Positions 18,415-26,515 of a DNA stretch of 64,000 bases are shown here, piece by piece. Within the stretch, counting starts at the first letter, position 1. Every line of letters begins with the position of its first letter. Both the position numbers and the translations under genes were made by a program. The stretch spans positions 256,897 through 320,896 of the forward strand of contig CAZICZ010000003.1 of assembly GCA_964538025.1 (NCBI GenBank), written 5' to 3'. The notes below the pieces were generated by a model. The model saw only the letters and a program-made list of their open reading frames with translations, did not search any database and was not told the DNA's origin. Source of the stretch: UBA5078 sp964538025. Lineage in GTDB: Bacteria > Pseudomonadota > Gammaproteobacteria > Pseudomonadales > Pseudohongiellaceae.

Positions 18415-18685
18415 CGCCGCGCTTCTATTGCGCCCGCGTGATTTTGGAGAGATTTTTATCGCCTTGGACAATTCCAAGGGAAAGATTTCTTTGCGGTATG
18501 CGGTTTCGGTTGTTTATTCCTGTCACTTAATCCACGCAGATGGACGACTGGCCACCTCTCTTGGGATGGCCATCAGGCTTAATCAGACTGTCGCTGTAAT
18601 CTTAGCCGAAGGTCTCAATGACGCGAGGCCCGAATAACAACGTGATTTATTTACTAAGCCTTTTCTAATTACGGAGACACGGCGA

Positions 18686-19831
18686 ATGTTGCCTAAAGCA
18701 AAGCTGTGGTTAGTCCCGATTGTTGCACTAATGACAATGGTCAGCACTAACCTCCAGGCCGCCTGGGAATTGAACATGCCCCAGGGTGTAACCCAAATCA
18801 GTCGGGAAACTTACGACCTGCACATGCAAATACTCTGGTGGTGTGTCGCCATCGGGGTGGTCGTATTTGGCGTGATGATTTGGTCAATCATCAATTACCG
18901 AAAATCCAAAGGTGCCGTTGCCGCCACTTTCCATGAAAGTACCAAAGTGGAAATCGTCTGGACGATCATCCCCTTCGTGATCCTGATTCTGATGGCGATC
19001 CCTGCAACACGTGTACTGACGCAGGCTTATGACTCTTCAGAATCGGATTTGGACATCCAGATCACCGGCTATCAGTGGCGTTGGGAATACCGCTATCTTC
19101 GCACTGACGCAAACGAAGAAGAGGTTACTTTCTACAGCAACCTCGCTACCTCTCGCGATGAAATCAACAATTCACTCCCCAAACAGGAAAACTACCTGCT
19201 TGAGGTCGACAACCCTCTCGTGATTCCCATCAACAAGAAAGTGCGTTTTCTGGTGACATCAAACGATGTCATCCACGCGTGGTGGGTGCCTGATTTTGCC
19301 GTGAAGAAAGATGCAATCCCTGGGTTCATCAACGAAACCTGGGCGATAGTTGAAGAACCAGGGGTATACCGCGGTCAGTGCGCCGAGCTCTGCGGTATTG
19401 ACCACGGATTCATGCCAATTGTGGTACACGCGTTACCGCAGGATGAGTATGACGCTTGGTATGCGGGTCGCCAGGAACAAGCGCGTGCCGCGCGGGCGCA
19501 AGCTAACAACGTCGTAAACATGAGTGATTCATTGGAAATGGGTGAAGGGATCTATAACCGGACGTGTATCGCTTGCCACCAGGCAGGTGGTGCAGGCTTG
19601 GCGCCCGCATTCCCAGCCCTCGCAGGCAGCAGTGTCGTCAATGGTGATCTGACAGCCAATATTCAGTTGGTCATCAATGGCGTTCCCGGCACAGCGATGG
19701 CGTCATACGCCAGAATGCTAACGCCGGTAGAGTTAGCCGCGATCGTTACCTATATCAGAAACTCTTTCGGCAATAGCACTGGCGATCTCGTTCAGCCGGC
19801 CGATGTCAATGCACTTTTAGAAGCACAGTAG
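18686..19831 (+). CDS. coxB: Cytochrome c oxidase subunit II with one cytochrome c domain
   Basis: Electron-entry subunit of a caa3-like heme-copper oxidase, 381 residues. It has a signal peptide-like start, two membrane helices (about residues 45-70 and 90-110), a periplasmic cupredoxin domain and a C-terminal c-type heme domain. CuA ligands are visible in CAELCGIDHGFM (Cys232, Cys236, His240, Met243), with the QWRWEYRY aromatic patch for electron entry. The heme motif CIACH is at residues 294-298. It is the first gene of coxB-coxA-ctaG-coxC, 15 bp ahead of coxA. Confidence 0.96.
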   Translation: MLPKAKLWLVPIVALMTMVSTNLQAAWELNMPQGVTQISRETYDLHMQILWWCVAIGVVVFGVMIWSIINYRKSKGAVAATFHESTKVEIVWTIIPFVILILMAIPATRVLTQAYDSSESDLDIQITGYQWRWEYRYLRTDANEEEVTFYSNLATSRDEINNSLPKQENYLLEVDNPLVIPINKKVRFLVTSNDVIHAWWVPDFAVKKDAIPGFINETWAIVEEPGVYRGQCAELCGIDHGFMPIVVHALPQDEYDAWYAGRQEQARAARAQANNVVNMSDSLEMGEGIYNRTCIACHQAGGAGLAPAFPALAGSSVVNGDLTANIQLVINGVPGTAMASYARMLTPVELAAIVTYIRNSFGNSTGDLVQPADVNALLEAQ

Positions 19832-19846
19832 AGGACAGTAGACACA

Positions 19847-21433
19847 ATGAGCGCAGCACACGACGATCATCATCACGGTCCGGCAAAGGGTCTGTCCCGT
19901 TGGTTGTTCACAACCAACCACAAGGACATCGGAACCCTCTACCTGTGGTTCAGCTTTGCCATGTTCCTTCTTGGGGGAACTTTCGCCATGGTTATCCGTG
20001 CCGAATTGTTCCAACCAGGTTTGCAACTGGTCGATCCAAATTTCTTTAATCAAATGACCACCATGCATGGATTAATCATGGTGTTCGGGGCAGTCATGCC
20101 TGCATTCGTTGGTCTGGCCAACTGGATGATTCCGATGATGATCGGAGCACCTGATATGGCACTTCCCCGAATGAACAACTGGAGTTTTTGGATTCTCCCC
20201 TTCGCATTTGCCATGTTGTCTTCAACATTGCTGATGGATGCCGGTGCACCAAACTTTGGATGGACCTTCTATGCACCATTGTCCACAACGTACGCGCCTG
20301 AAACTGTAACGTTTTTCATTTTCGCAGTTCACATCATGGGTGCTTCATCCATCATGGGAGCGATCAACATCATTGCGACTGTGCTGAATATGCGCGCACC
20401 CGGAATGACGCTGATGAAGATGCCATTGTTCGTATGGACGTGGCTGATTACTGCTTATCTGCTGATTGCGGTAATGCCGGTTTTGGCAGGCGTAGTCACC
20501 ATGATGCTCTTCGACGTGCATTTCGGCACCAGCTTCTTTAATGCGGCAGGTGGCGGTGACCCGGTGTTGTTCCAACACGTGTTCTGGTTCTTTGGACACC
20601 CCGAAGTGTACATCATGATTCTCCCTGCTTTCGGGGTGATTTCTGCGATTATCCCAACCTTTGCTCGCAAGCGACTGTTTGGCTACGACTCAATGGTTTA
20701 CGCAACGGCATCTATCGCATTCCTGTCGTTCATCGTATGGGCACACCATATGTTTACTGTGGGTATGCCTATAGCCGGTGAACTTTTCTTCATGTATGCC
20801 ACCATGCTGATCGCTGTTCCTACAGGCGTAAAAGTGTTCAACTGGGTCGCAACCATGTTCCGCGGCTCGATGACATTTGAAACGCCCATGCTGTTTGCTA
20901 TCGCCTTCGTGGTTCTCTTCACCATGGGGGGATTCACCGGCTTGATGCTTGCGATTACACCTGCAGACTTCCAGTATCACGACACGTACTTCGTGGTTGC
21001 ACACTTCCATTATGTATTGGTGCCAGGTGCCATATTCTCGATTATGGCAGCGACATACTACTGGCTTCCAAAATGGACCGGTCATATGTATGACGAAAGG
21101 CTCGGAAAGCTTCATTTCTGGCTGTCATTTATCGGTGTGAACATCCTGTTTTTCCCACAGCATTTCCTGGGACTGGCGGGTATGCCGCGTCGAATTCCTG
21201 ATTACGCACTGCAGTTTGCTGACTTCAACTGGATCTCGAGCATCGGAGGATTCCTGTTTGGTGCATCGCAGTTAATTCTGTTGGTCGTGGTAATCAAGTG
21301 CATAAAAGGCGGAAAGAAAGCCACAGCTCAGGTTTGGGATGGCGCAAAGGGACTGGAATGGACGGTCGATTCACCTGCTCCATACCATACGTTTACTACG
21401 CCACCTGACCCTAATCTGATACATGCACAGTAA
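19847..21433 (+). CDS. coxA: Cytochrome c oxidase subunit I (aa3 type)
   Basis: Catalytic subunit carrying heme a and the heme a3-CuB centre, 528 residues with twelve membrane helices. The A-type oxidase features are all present: LLWFFGHPEVYI-like segment VFWFFGHPEVYIMILPAFG with the D-channel glutamate and the His-Tyr pair, WAHHMFTVGM with two CuB histidines, and HDTYFVVAHFHYVL with the heme ligands. The D-channel entrance region GAPDMALPRMNNWSFW is intact. It lies between coxB and ctaG with short gaps, and should pump protons normally. Confidence 0.97.
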   Translation: MSAAHDDHHHGPAKGLSRWLFTTNHKDIGTLYLWFSFAMFLLGGTFAMVIRAELFQPGLQLVDPNFFNQMTTMHGLIMVFGAVMPAFVGLANWMIPMMIGAPDMALPRMNNWSFWILPFAFAMLSSTLLMDAGAPNFGWTFYAPLSTTYAPETVTFFIFAVHIMGASSIMGAINIIATVLNMRAPGMTLMKMPLFVWTWLITAYLLIAVMPVLAGVVTMMLFDVHFGTSFFNAAGGGDPVLFQHVFWFFGHPEVYIMILPAFGVISAIIPTFARKRLFGYDSMVYATASIAFLSFIVWAHHMFTVGMPIAGELFFMYATMLIAVPTGVKVFNWVATMFRGSMTFETPMLFAIAFVVLFTMGGFTGLMLAITPADFQYHDTYFVVAHFHYVLVPGAIFSIMAATYYWLPKWTGHMYDERLGKLHFWLSFIGVNILFFPQHFLGLAGMPRRIPDYALQFADFNWISSIGGFLFGASQLILLVVVIKCIKGGKKATAQVWDGAKGLEWTVDSPAPYHTFTTPPDPNLIHAQ

Positions 21434-21438
21434 CTGAT

Positions 21439-22020
21439 ATGAATGAGAGTGGCACTTTGAATAAGGAACCCAAAAATTCGACCAATCGACTGGTTACTAA
21501 ACTTTTAGTAACCGTGGTTGGCATGTTTGGATTCGGATTTGCGATGGTGCCACTTTATGATGTTATCTGCGACATCACAGGGTTAAACGGCAAAACGGGC
21601 GACCGTGTCGAAATTGTCAACAGTGCTGTTTCTGACGACACCCGCGAAATAACGGTCCAATTCCTAGCGCAAAACAGCGGTGGAATGGATTGGGAGTTCC
21701 GTGCAAATGATCCGCAAGTAAAAGTAAAGCCAGGTGAAATTAGAGTAGTGAGTTATCACGCTTACAACAGCCATAACTACACTATGGTAGGACAAGCGAT
21801 TCCCAGTGTGGCTCCAAATGAAGCAGCCCAGTATCTGAAAAAGCTAGAGTGTTTCTGTTTTCAAGAGCAAGAACTACAACCTGGTGAAGCAGTGGAAATG
21901 GGGATACGTTTCTTCGTGGACGAAGACATTCCGGAACATATTACGAAGTTAACGCTTTCCTATTCACTGTTCGATATTACGCACTACGAGTCTAGCAAAA
22001 GCGAAGTAACACTTAGATAA
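21439..22020 (+). CDS. ctaG: Cytochrome c oxidase assembly protein CtaG/Cox11
   Basis: Membrane-anchored copper chaperone that inserts CuB into subunit I. The 193-residue protein has one N-terminal membrane helix (about residues 18-38), a YDVICDITGLNGKT segment following it, and the copper-binding LECFCFQEQ motif (Cys-Phe-Cys) near residue 136, with FFVDEDIPEHITKLTLSYSLF at the end. Only 5 bp separate it from coxA. All family residues are present. Confidence 0.95.
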   Translation: MNESGTLNKEPKNSTNRLVTKLLVTVVGMFGFGFAMVPLYDVICDITGLNGKTGDRVEIVNSAVSDDTREITVQFLAQNSGGMDWEFRANDPQVKVKPGEIRVVSYHAYNSHNYTMVGQAIPSVAPNEAAQYLKKLECFCFQEQELQPGEAVEMGIRFFVDEDIPEHITKLTLSYSLFDITHYESSKSEVTLR

Positions 22021-22055
22021 AAGTGACAAAATTGCTCACGATTGGAGATTGATAA

Positions 22056-22982
22056 ATGGCCAGCACAGGCTCACACGAAACTTACTACGTTCCTGAACAA
22101 ACACGACTGCCTTTCTTTGCATCCATAGGCCTGGTGATGATGGTGTATGGCTTAGGTAGCACATTGAATAATCTCAAATCTGCAGAAAGTGCCAGCCTCT
22201 CCACTTGGATATCACTGATTGGATTTGTGCTGCTCTCGGCCATCATTTTCCAATGGTTCAGCACCGTTATTCGCGAAAATCATGCAGGACTGAATAGCGA
22301 TCAACTCAAACGTTCCTACGTATGGGGAATGTCTTGGTTTATATTTTCAGAAGTCATGTTCTTTGCTGCCTTCTTCGGCGCACTATTCTACGTAAGAAAT
22401 TTCGTAGTGCCCTGGTTGGGTGGTGAAGGTGATAAGGCGCTTACTGGCGAGATGCTGTGGCCAGATTTTGAAGCAGTGTGGCCAGTCACTGAAAACCCTA
22501 ACAGTGCGCTGTTCCAAAATCCTGAAGAAGCATTGAATGTACATGAGTGGACACCGGCATTTTTTGCCAAGTTTCTCCCATTCTGGAACACCGTTATTCT
22601 CTTGACCTCTTCCGTGACAGTTCACTTTGCTCATACTGCGCTGAAGGCCAATAAACGCAAGCAATTGATCCAGTGGCTGAGCGTAACAGTTGCGCTGGGT
22701 GTATTGTTCCTTTTCCTTCAGGTTGAAGAATATTCACACGCGTATGGAGAATTGGGATTAACACTCGCGTCTGGTATTTACGGATCTACATTCTTCTTGC
22801 TTACCGGCTTCCATGGATTTCACGTAACTCTTGGAACCTTTATTCTTGCCGTCATGCTGGCTAGAGCAATCAAAGGGCACTTTAAGCCGGACGACCACTT
22901 TGGGTTTGAAGCAGCCTCCTGGTACTGGCACTTCGTAGATGTTGTGTGGGTAGGGCTGTTTATTTTCGTTTACCTGCTGTAA
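22056..22982 (+). CDS. coxC: Cytochrome c oxidase subunit III
   Basis: Seven-helix membrane subunit that stabilises the catalytic core, 308 residues. The segments SWFIFSEVMFFAAFFGALFY, LTGFHGFHVTLGTFIL and ASWYWHFVDVVWVGLFIFVYLL are standard. It has an insertion of about 60 residues after the third helix (VVPWLGGEGDKALTGEMLWP onwards), as in subunit III of Pseudomonas-like oxidases. It is the last gene of the first oxidase operon and is followed by a strong terminator. Confidence 0.96.
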   Translation: MASTGSHETYYVPEQTRLPFFASIGLVMMVYGLGSTLNNLKSAESASLSTWISLIGFVLLSAIIFQWFSTVIRENHAGLNSDQLKRSYVWGMSWFIFSEVMFFAAFFGALFYVRNFVVPWLGGEGDKALTGEMLWPDFEAVWPVTENPNSALFQNPEEALNVHEWTPAFFAKFLPFWNTVILLTSSVTVHFAHTALKANKRKQLIQWLSVTVALGVLFLFLQVEEYSHAYGELGLTLASGIYGSTFFLLTGFHGFHVTLGTFILAVMLARAIKGHFKPDDHFGFEAASWYWHFVDVVWVGLFIFVYLL

Positions 22983-22990
22983 CCAGATAC

Positions 22991-23027
22991 AAAAAAGCCA
23001 GGGCGTTAAATGCGCTCTGGCTTTTTT
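22991..23027. terminator. Bidirectional rho-independent terminator
   Basis: A-run, then AGCCAGGGCG / CGCTCTGGCT stem (one G-U pair) around a TTAAATG loop, then a T-run. The A and T runs on both sides make it work in both directions. It separates coxC (plus) from the convergent small membrane protein gene (minus). Confidence 0.9.
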
Positions 23028-23037
23028 ATTTCAGGAA

Positions 23038-23244
23038 TTAAAGCCAAGGAGCATTTAAGGACAGCTCGCCGGTACTTAGTCCATAGAAAATCAAACACAT
23101 CATAATGATGGCAAGTGATACACGCACGCCTAACGCATACAGCACTCTCTTCGATCGCCCCTTATCTTTATAGAAAAAGACAAATCCAAACACGAGACTG
23201 ATGAGAATTCCTACCAAAAGTAGGACGACAATTGTCTTAATCAT
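23038..23244 (-). CDS. Small two-helix membrane protein (DUF2909-like)
   Basis: Protein of 68 residues with two membrane helices (about residues 3-23 and 41-60) separated by a basic FYKDKGRSKR loop. The shape and the place between coxC and the SURF1 gene match the twin-transmembrane DUF2909 family known from Pseudomonas-like cox clusters. The ATG at 23244 follows GGGAAACATC; a longer reading frame upstream has no family support. It is transcribed away from SURF1, from an 85-bp shared promoter region. A role in oxidase assembly is inferred from position only. Confidence 0.8.
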   Translation of the reverse strand: MIKTIVVLLLVGILISLVFGFVFFYKDKGRSKRVLYALGVRVSLAIIMMCLIFYGLSTGELSLNAPWL

Positions 23245-23329
23245 GATGTTTCCCAAACGCAAATAATGCGAGCATGATAACAAATGCCACTCTAATCGGA
23301 ACCCAATCCTTCCGGAGAAATCATTAACA

Positions 23330-24043
23330 ATGTTTAAGCCAGGTTGGAAAATGACACTGTTTACTCTTGGGTTCTCTCCTTTGCTTTTCACGCTTGGACA
23401 ATGGCAACTGGACCGCGAGGCGGAAAAAATACAAATCCAACATGAGTACGACTCCAGAGCGGTAGCAGCACCTGTGGATATCGAGACGATCAATTGGGCT
23501 TCAGATGATTTGAATCAACGCAACATCAGCGTTGAAGGGCGCTACCTGAATCAGTTTAATTTTCTACTTGATAACAGAATCTACGAAGGGAAAGTAGGTT
23601 ATGAAGTCATCACCCCGCTGGAATATCACGCTGGCAAACTTGTTCTCGTCAATAGAGGATGGATTGCGCAGGGTTCCAACAGAACAGATATCCCAGAAAT
23701 TGAAGCAATTGATGACAGAGTCAATCTGTCAGGCAAAATTTACGTTCCCAATGGGAAGCAGTTTTTATTGGATGACGCAGAAGAAATCAGCATGCAGCAA
23801 GGTCATTCAGTCATCCAAGAGATTGATGTTGGAAAGATCGCTGCCTATTTAGAGACGGATATTGCGCCTTTTACTATAAGGCTAAACGAAAGCAGCCCGG
23901 GGAAACTTCAAGACAACTGGGTGTTAGTCAATATGTCACCTGAAAAGCATAGAGCCTATGCGGTTCAATGGTTTTTGATGCTTTTCGCACTGATCGGAAT
24001 GTACCTTTATTTTGGATTCAAAAACGCTAAATCAGAACATTGA
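23330..24043 (+). CDS. SURF1 family cytochrome oxidase assembly protein
   Basis: Two-helix membrane protein of 237 residues that assists heme a insertion into subunit I. The family pattern is clear: N-terminal helix ending in LGQWQLDREAEK, then NQRNISVEGRYL, LDNRIYEGKVGYEVITPLE, LVNRGWI, and a C-terminal AYAVQWFLMLFALIGMYLYF helix. It is the first gene of a short plus-strand operon with the next gene. In related clusters ctaA and cyoE follow, but here a second oxidase operon in reverse orientation intervenes. Confidence 0.92.
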   Translation: MFKPGWKMTLFTLGFSPLLFTLGQWQLDREAEKIQIQHEYDSRAVAAPVDIETINWASDDLNQRNISVEGRYLNQFNFLLDNRIYEGKVGYEVITPLEYHAGKLVLVNRGWIAQGSNRTDIPEIEAIDDRVNLSGKIYVPNGKQFLLDDAEEISMQQGHSVIQEIDVGKIAAYLETDIAPFTIRLNESSPGKLQDNWVLVNMSPEKHRAYAVQWFLMLFALIGMYLYFGFKNAKSEH

Positions 24044-24051
24044 GACCTAAC

Positions 24052-24705
24052 ATGAAACCCGAAATTAAAAGTAAGTTTAAACTGGCTTTTCTGCTCCTTA
24101 TTACAATTCTTCCAGTGAGTCTTGCGACAATTGCCTTTAAGTCAGCGGTGGAGAACGGAGCGTTATCTGGCACAAAGAATTATGGAACTCTAATTATTCC
24201 ACCGGCCGATATCAGCGCCCTTGCCATGACAGACCAGAGTGGTACACCAGTGTTTCGATCCTTTGAAGAGGAAATTGAAAATCTTACGGATGAATCCGAA
24301 TATGAAATAAAGCCATGGCTGCTTGTATACGTTGGAGCCAAGCAGTGTGACGAATCCTGCTTCCAGCGACTGCACTTCTTAAAACAACTGCATATTGCGC
24401 TGGGTAAGAATATACAAAGGGTGCGACGCTATTATTTAAGCGCAGTAACTGAACCTATCGCTCAGGAAGTTGCAGCGCAATTCAGGAGTGAATACCCCAG
24501 TATGGGTATAGCGTTTACGAATCCAGAAACACTACTTGGAAATATGCGGAAAGCAGGAATTGAGAATTTTGACCTGACAACTCAAAACTATGTGTTGCTT
24601 ATAGACCCGGTAGGGAATGTGATGATGTATTACACAGATGAGCAATCTGCTGAGGAAATAATGACAGACCTGGAAACACTATTGAAATACTCAAGTTTGG
24701 GATAG
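24052..24705 (+). CDS. Membrane-anchored thioredoxin-fold protein with Sco-like CxxxC motif
   Basis: Protein of 217 residues from the ATG at 24052, 8 bp after the SURF1 stop. One N-terminal membrane helix (about residues 9-28) is followed by a periplasmic domain. The segment WLLVYVGAKQCDESCFQRL has Cys99-xxx-Cys103, the same spacing as the copper/thiol motif of Sco proteins. The later LLIDPVGNVMMYY segment corresponds to the Sco VIDHSGN segment, but the copper-ligand histidine is replaced by Pro186. A homologue stands between SURF1 and ctaA in Pseudomonas-like genomes and has no assigned function. I infer a thiol-redox role in oxidase assembly rather than copper delivery. Confidence 0.75.
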   Translation: MKPEIKSKFKLAFLLLITILPVSLATIAFKSAVENGALSGTKNYGTLIIPPADISALAMTDQSGTPVFRSFEEEIENLTDESEYEIKPWLLVYVGAKQCDESCFQRLHFLKQLHIALGKNIQRVRRYYLSAVTEPIAQEVAAQFRSEYPSMGIAFTNPETLLGNMRKAGIENFDLTTQNYVLLIDPVGNVMMYYTDEQSAEEIMTDLETLLKYSSLG

Positions 24706-24734
24706 AGGAACCGCTCGCATACAAACGGCTCCTC
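24705..24734. terminator. Hairpin between convergent genes, weak terminator candidate
   Basis: GAGGAACCG and CGGCTCCTC arms pair with one mismatch around a 12-base loop. It lies exactly between a plus-strand and a minus-strand gene end. There is no T-run, so rho-independent termination is uncertain. Confidence 0.3.
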
Positions 24735-24747
24735 GATTCGCTTCGAC

Positions 24748-25125
24748 TTAATGCGACTCCGCCTCATGCCCGCCGATATGGGTGACGGGAAGCGGTTTTG
24801 CATCTGGGTTAGCGCCGAAATATTCCACTCGTGCTCCAAAGGTATAGTCACCTTCAAATGACATGAAACCAATCAAAAACAGAAGCGCTACGGGTGGCCC
24901 AAGAATTGTCAGGATTAATGCCATACGCTCCCACATAACATGCATGAAAATGGCGACAATAAATCCAGCTTTTAGAAGCATGAATATGATAATCAGCGTC
25001 CAGCGTAGATATCCTTGAAAGCCAATGTAATCTACTAGGTAGCTCAATGTACTCAGGACAAACAAGAGTATCCATATCTTGAGATAAATTCCTAACGGGT
25101 GCTGTTGACCTACTTCAGTCGACAT
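24748..25125 (-). CDS. Cytochrome c oxidase subunit IV (second oxidase)
   Basis: Protein of 125 residues with three membrane helices (about residues 13-33, 37-57 and 66-90), matching the bacterial subunit IV family (CyoD/CtaF-like). The LWIFLLVLSTLSYL-like and MLLKAGFIVAIFMHVMWER segments are typical. It is the last gene of the second oxidase operon, 12 bp after the second subunit III gene. The tail is histidine-containing and of unknown importance. The family role is a small accessory subunit that is not needed for catalysis. Confidence 0.85.
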   Translation of the reverse strand: MSTEVGQQHPLGIYLKIWILLFVLSTLSYLVDYIGFQGYLRWTLIIIFMLLKAGFIVAIFMHVMWERMALILTILGPPVALLFLIGFMSFEGDYTFGARVEYFGANPDAKPLPVTHIGGHEAESH

Positions 25126-25137
25126 TCGTTTCTCTCC

Positions 25138-25821
25138 TCACCAAAGATAGAAAAATGCAAAGATGAATACCCAGACAAGATCAACGAAGTGCCAATAGAG
25201 GCCTGCGATTTCTACGATCTCGAACCCTTTTTTGTCGTAATGTCCTTTCACTACCTTTCGAGCCACGATAGACAGGTAGATAACGCCCCCCGTTACGTGT
25301 AGGCCGTGAAATCCGGTAACCATAAAGAAGACAGATCCAAACTGTGGCGCCCCCCATGGGTTTTCCCAAGGTCGCACGCCCTCTGTAATCAGCTTCGTCC
25401 ACTCAAACGCTTGCATCCCGACAAATGACGCGCCGAGCGCAGCGGTCGCCATCATTAATATGGCTGTCATTTTTTTATCACGCCGATACCCATAATTGAC
25501 AGCGAGTGCCATCGTGCCGCTACTGGTAATCAGAATAAACGTCATTATCGCGATGAGAATTAGCGGGATAGGATCGCTTCCAAAAAATGACAAGGCAAAA
25601 ACTTCGGAGGGTAACGGCCAAGGCTCAGCGGTAGTCATCCTGACGGTCATATACCCCACAAGGAAGCAAGAAAAGATGAAGGTATCGCTTACAAGGAATA
25701 TCCACATCATGGCCTTGCCCCAAGGCACATGATACGTTTGTTTATCGGTTGACCAATCATCCACTAGGCCAGCGAGTCCTGACCGTGCTTCCGAGACATT
25801 GTTAGCTACAGATTCACTCAT
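25138..25821 (-). CDS. Heme-copper oxidase subunit III, second copy of the second oxidase
   Basis: Seven-helix subunit III-like protein of 227 residues from the ATG at 25821 (preceded by GGAATATAGGT). Family segments are KAMMWIFLVSDTFIFSCFLVGYM, FFMVTGFHGLHVTGGVIYL and IAGLYWHFVDLVWVFIFAFFYLW. A GTG or other start up to 48 bases upstream would add residues without family support. It follows another subunit III-like gene, so the operon encodes two. One may be the structural subunit and the other a partner helix bundle, as in split or duplicated subunit III of some caa3 oxidases. Confidence 0.88.
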   Translation of the reverse strand: MSESVANNVSEARSGLAGLVDDWSTDKQTYHVPWGKAMMWIFLVSDTFIFSCFLVGYMTVRMTTAEPWPLPSEVFALSFFGSDPIPLILIAIMTFILITSSGTMALAVNYGYRRDKKMTAILMMATAALGASFVGMQAFEWTKLITEGVRPWENPWGAPQFGSVFFMVTGFHGLHVTGGVIYLSIVARKVVKGHYDKKGFEIVEIAGLYWHFVDLVWVFIFAFFYLW

Positions 25822-25868
25822 ACCTATATTCCCAATGTTATTATTCGATTCAACGCCAACAACCACCA

Positions 25869-26483
25869 TCAGGTGTTAGTTAAAACGGCAAATATGAATA
25901 TCCAAAGCACCAGAAGAAAGTGCCAGTATGTTGTACATAGCGAGACACTCAATTTCAGATGAGATAACTCGGTATTTCCCAGAAATCGAATGGCCGTTTT
26001 GCTCCACACCCACAAGCCTCCGAGAATATGCAAAACATGCATTCCCGTCAGCAGAAAGAAAAATGCATTTGCCGGATTCGAAGTGACTCCCAACCCATTG
26101 CTATTAAGTTGCTGCCAGGTAAACGTTTGCCCTGCAACAAACAAGATTGCTAAAAAGCCGGCACCAAAAAACAAATTGCGAACTTTGGAATGTTCATTAC
26201 TGTGCGTGGCATTCCTAGCTAGTTGAAAAAGCACACTGCTTGCGATTAGAACTGTGGTATTGACCCATAAAATTTGAGGATCAATTAATGGAACCCAATC
26301 GCCCAGATCCATTCGCAAATAGTAAGTCACTGTCAGAAGCGAAAAGATTACGCTGACGACTACCAAAAAAAGTGTCAAAGCTATCCGTTCGCTTGAGGAT
26401 TCAAACGCAGATTCAGGGCCAGTCCCTAAAGTGGGAGTTGAATACTCCCACGGTTTGGACGTTACGTTTTTGTAGAAGCTCAT
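25869..26483 (-). CDS. Heme-copper oxidase subunit III, first copy of the second oxidase
   Basis: Membrane protein of 204 residues with five to six helices, related to subunit III. It has SSERIALTLFLVVVSVIFSLL at the start, FFLLTGMHVLHILGGLWVW in the middle and LCTTYWHFLLVLWIFIFAVL at the end. The last block keeps the Trp-His-Phe core of the family, but Val-Asp is replaced by Leu-Leu. It lies 32 bp after subunit I and 47 bp before the other subunit III. This pair of differing subunit III genes is the main difference from the first oxidase. Confidence 0.85.
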   Translation of the reverse strand: MSFYKNVTSKPWEYSTPTLGTGPESAFESSSERIALTLFLVVVSVIFSLLTVTYYLRMDLGDWVPLIDPQILWVNTTVLIASSVLFQLARNATHSNEHSKVRNLFFGAGFLAILFVAGQTFTWQQLNSNGLGVTSNPANAFFFLLTGMHVLHILGGLWVWSKTAIRFLGNTELSHLKLSVSLCTTYWHFLLVLWIFIFAVLTNT

Positions 26484-26515
26484 GTTCCCTTCCTTAACAA
26501 TGCTGCTTAAAAGTT

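Larger units (their letters stand above)
18309..18685 (+). promoter_or_regulatory. Intergenic leader and promoter region of the first cytochrome oxidase operon
   Basis: This 377-bp gap between prlC and coxB holds no convincing gene. It contains a 7-bp inverted repeat at 18360-18378, an extended -10 promoter at 18406-18414, and then about 270 bases of untranslated leader. The leader reads open for 69 codons from 18428, but without a ribosome site or family resemblance. A clear ribosome site (ACGGAGACACGGCG) precedes the coxB ATG at 18686. The long leader could carry post-transcriptional control, but no known riboswitch was recognised. Confidence 0.5.

Noticed and set aside
18428..18637. 69-codon frame in the coxB leader
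   Set aside because: No ribosome site, no hydrophobic or conserved pattern; treated as untranslated leader.
20690..21115. 141-codon minus-strand frame inside coxA
   Set aside because: His/Glu-rich antisense shadow of a membrane protein gene; similar shadows occur in the second subunit I gene.
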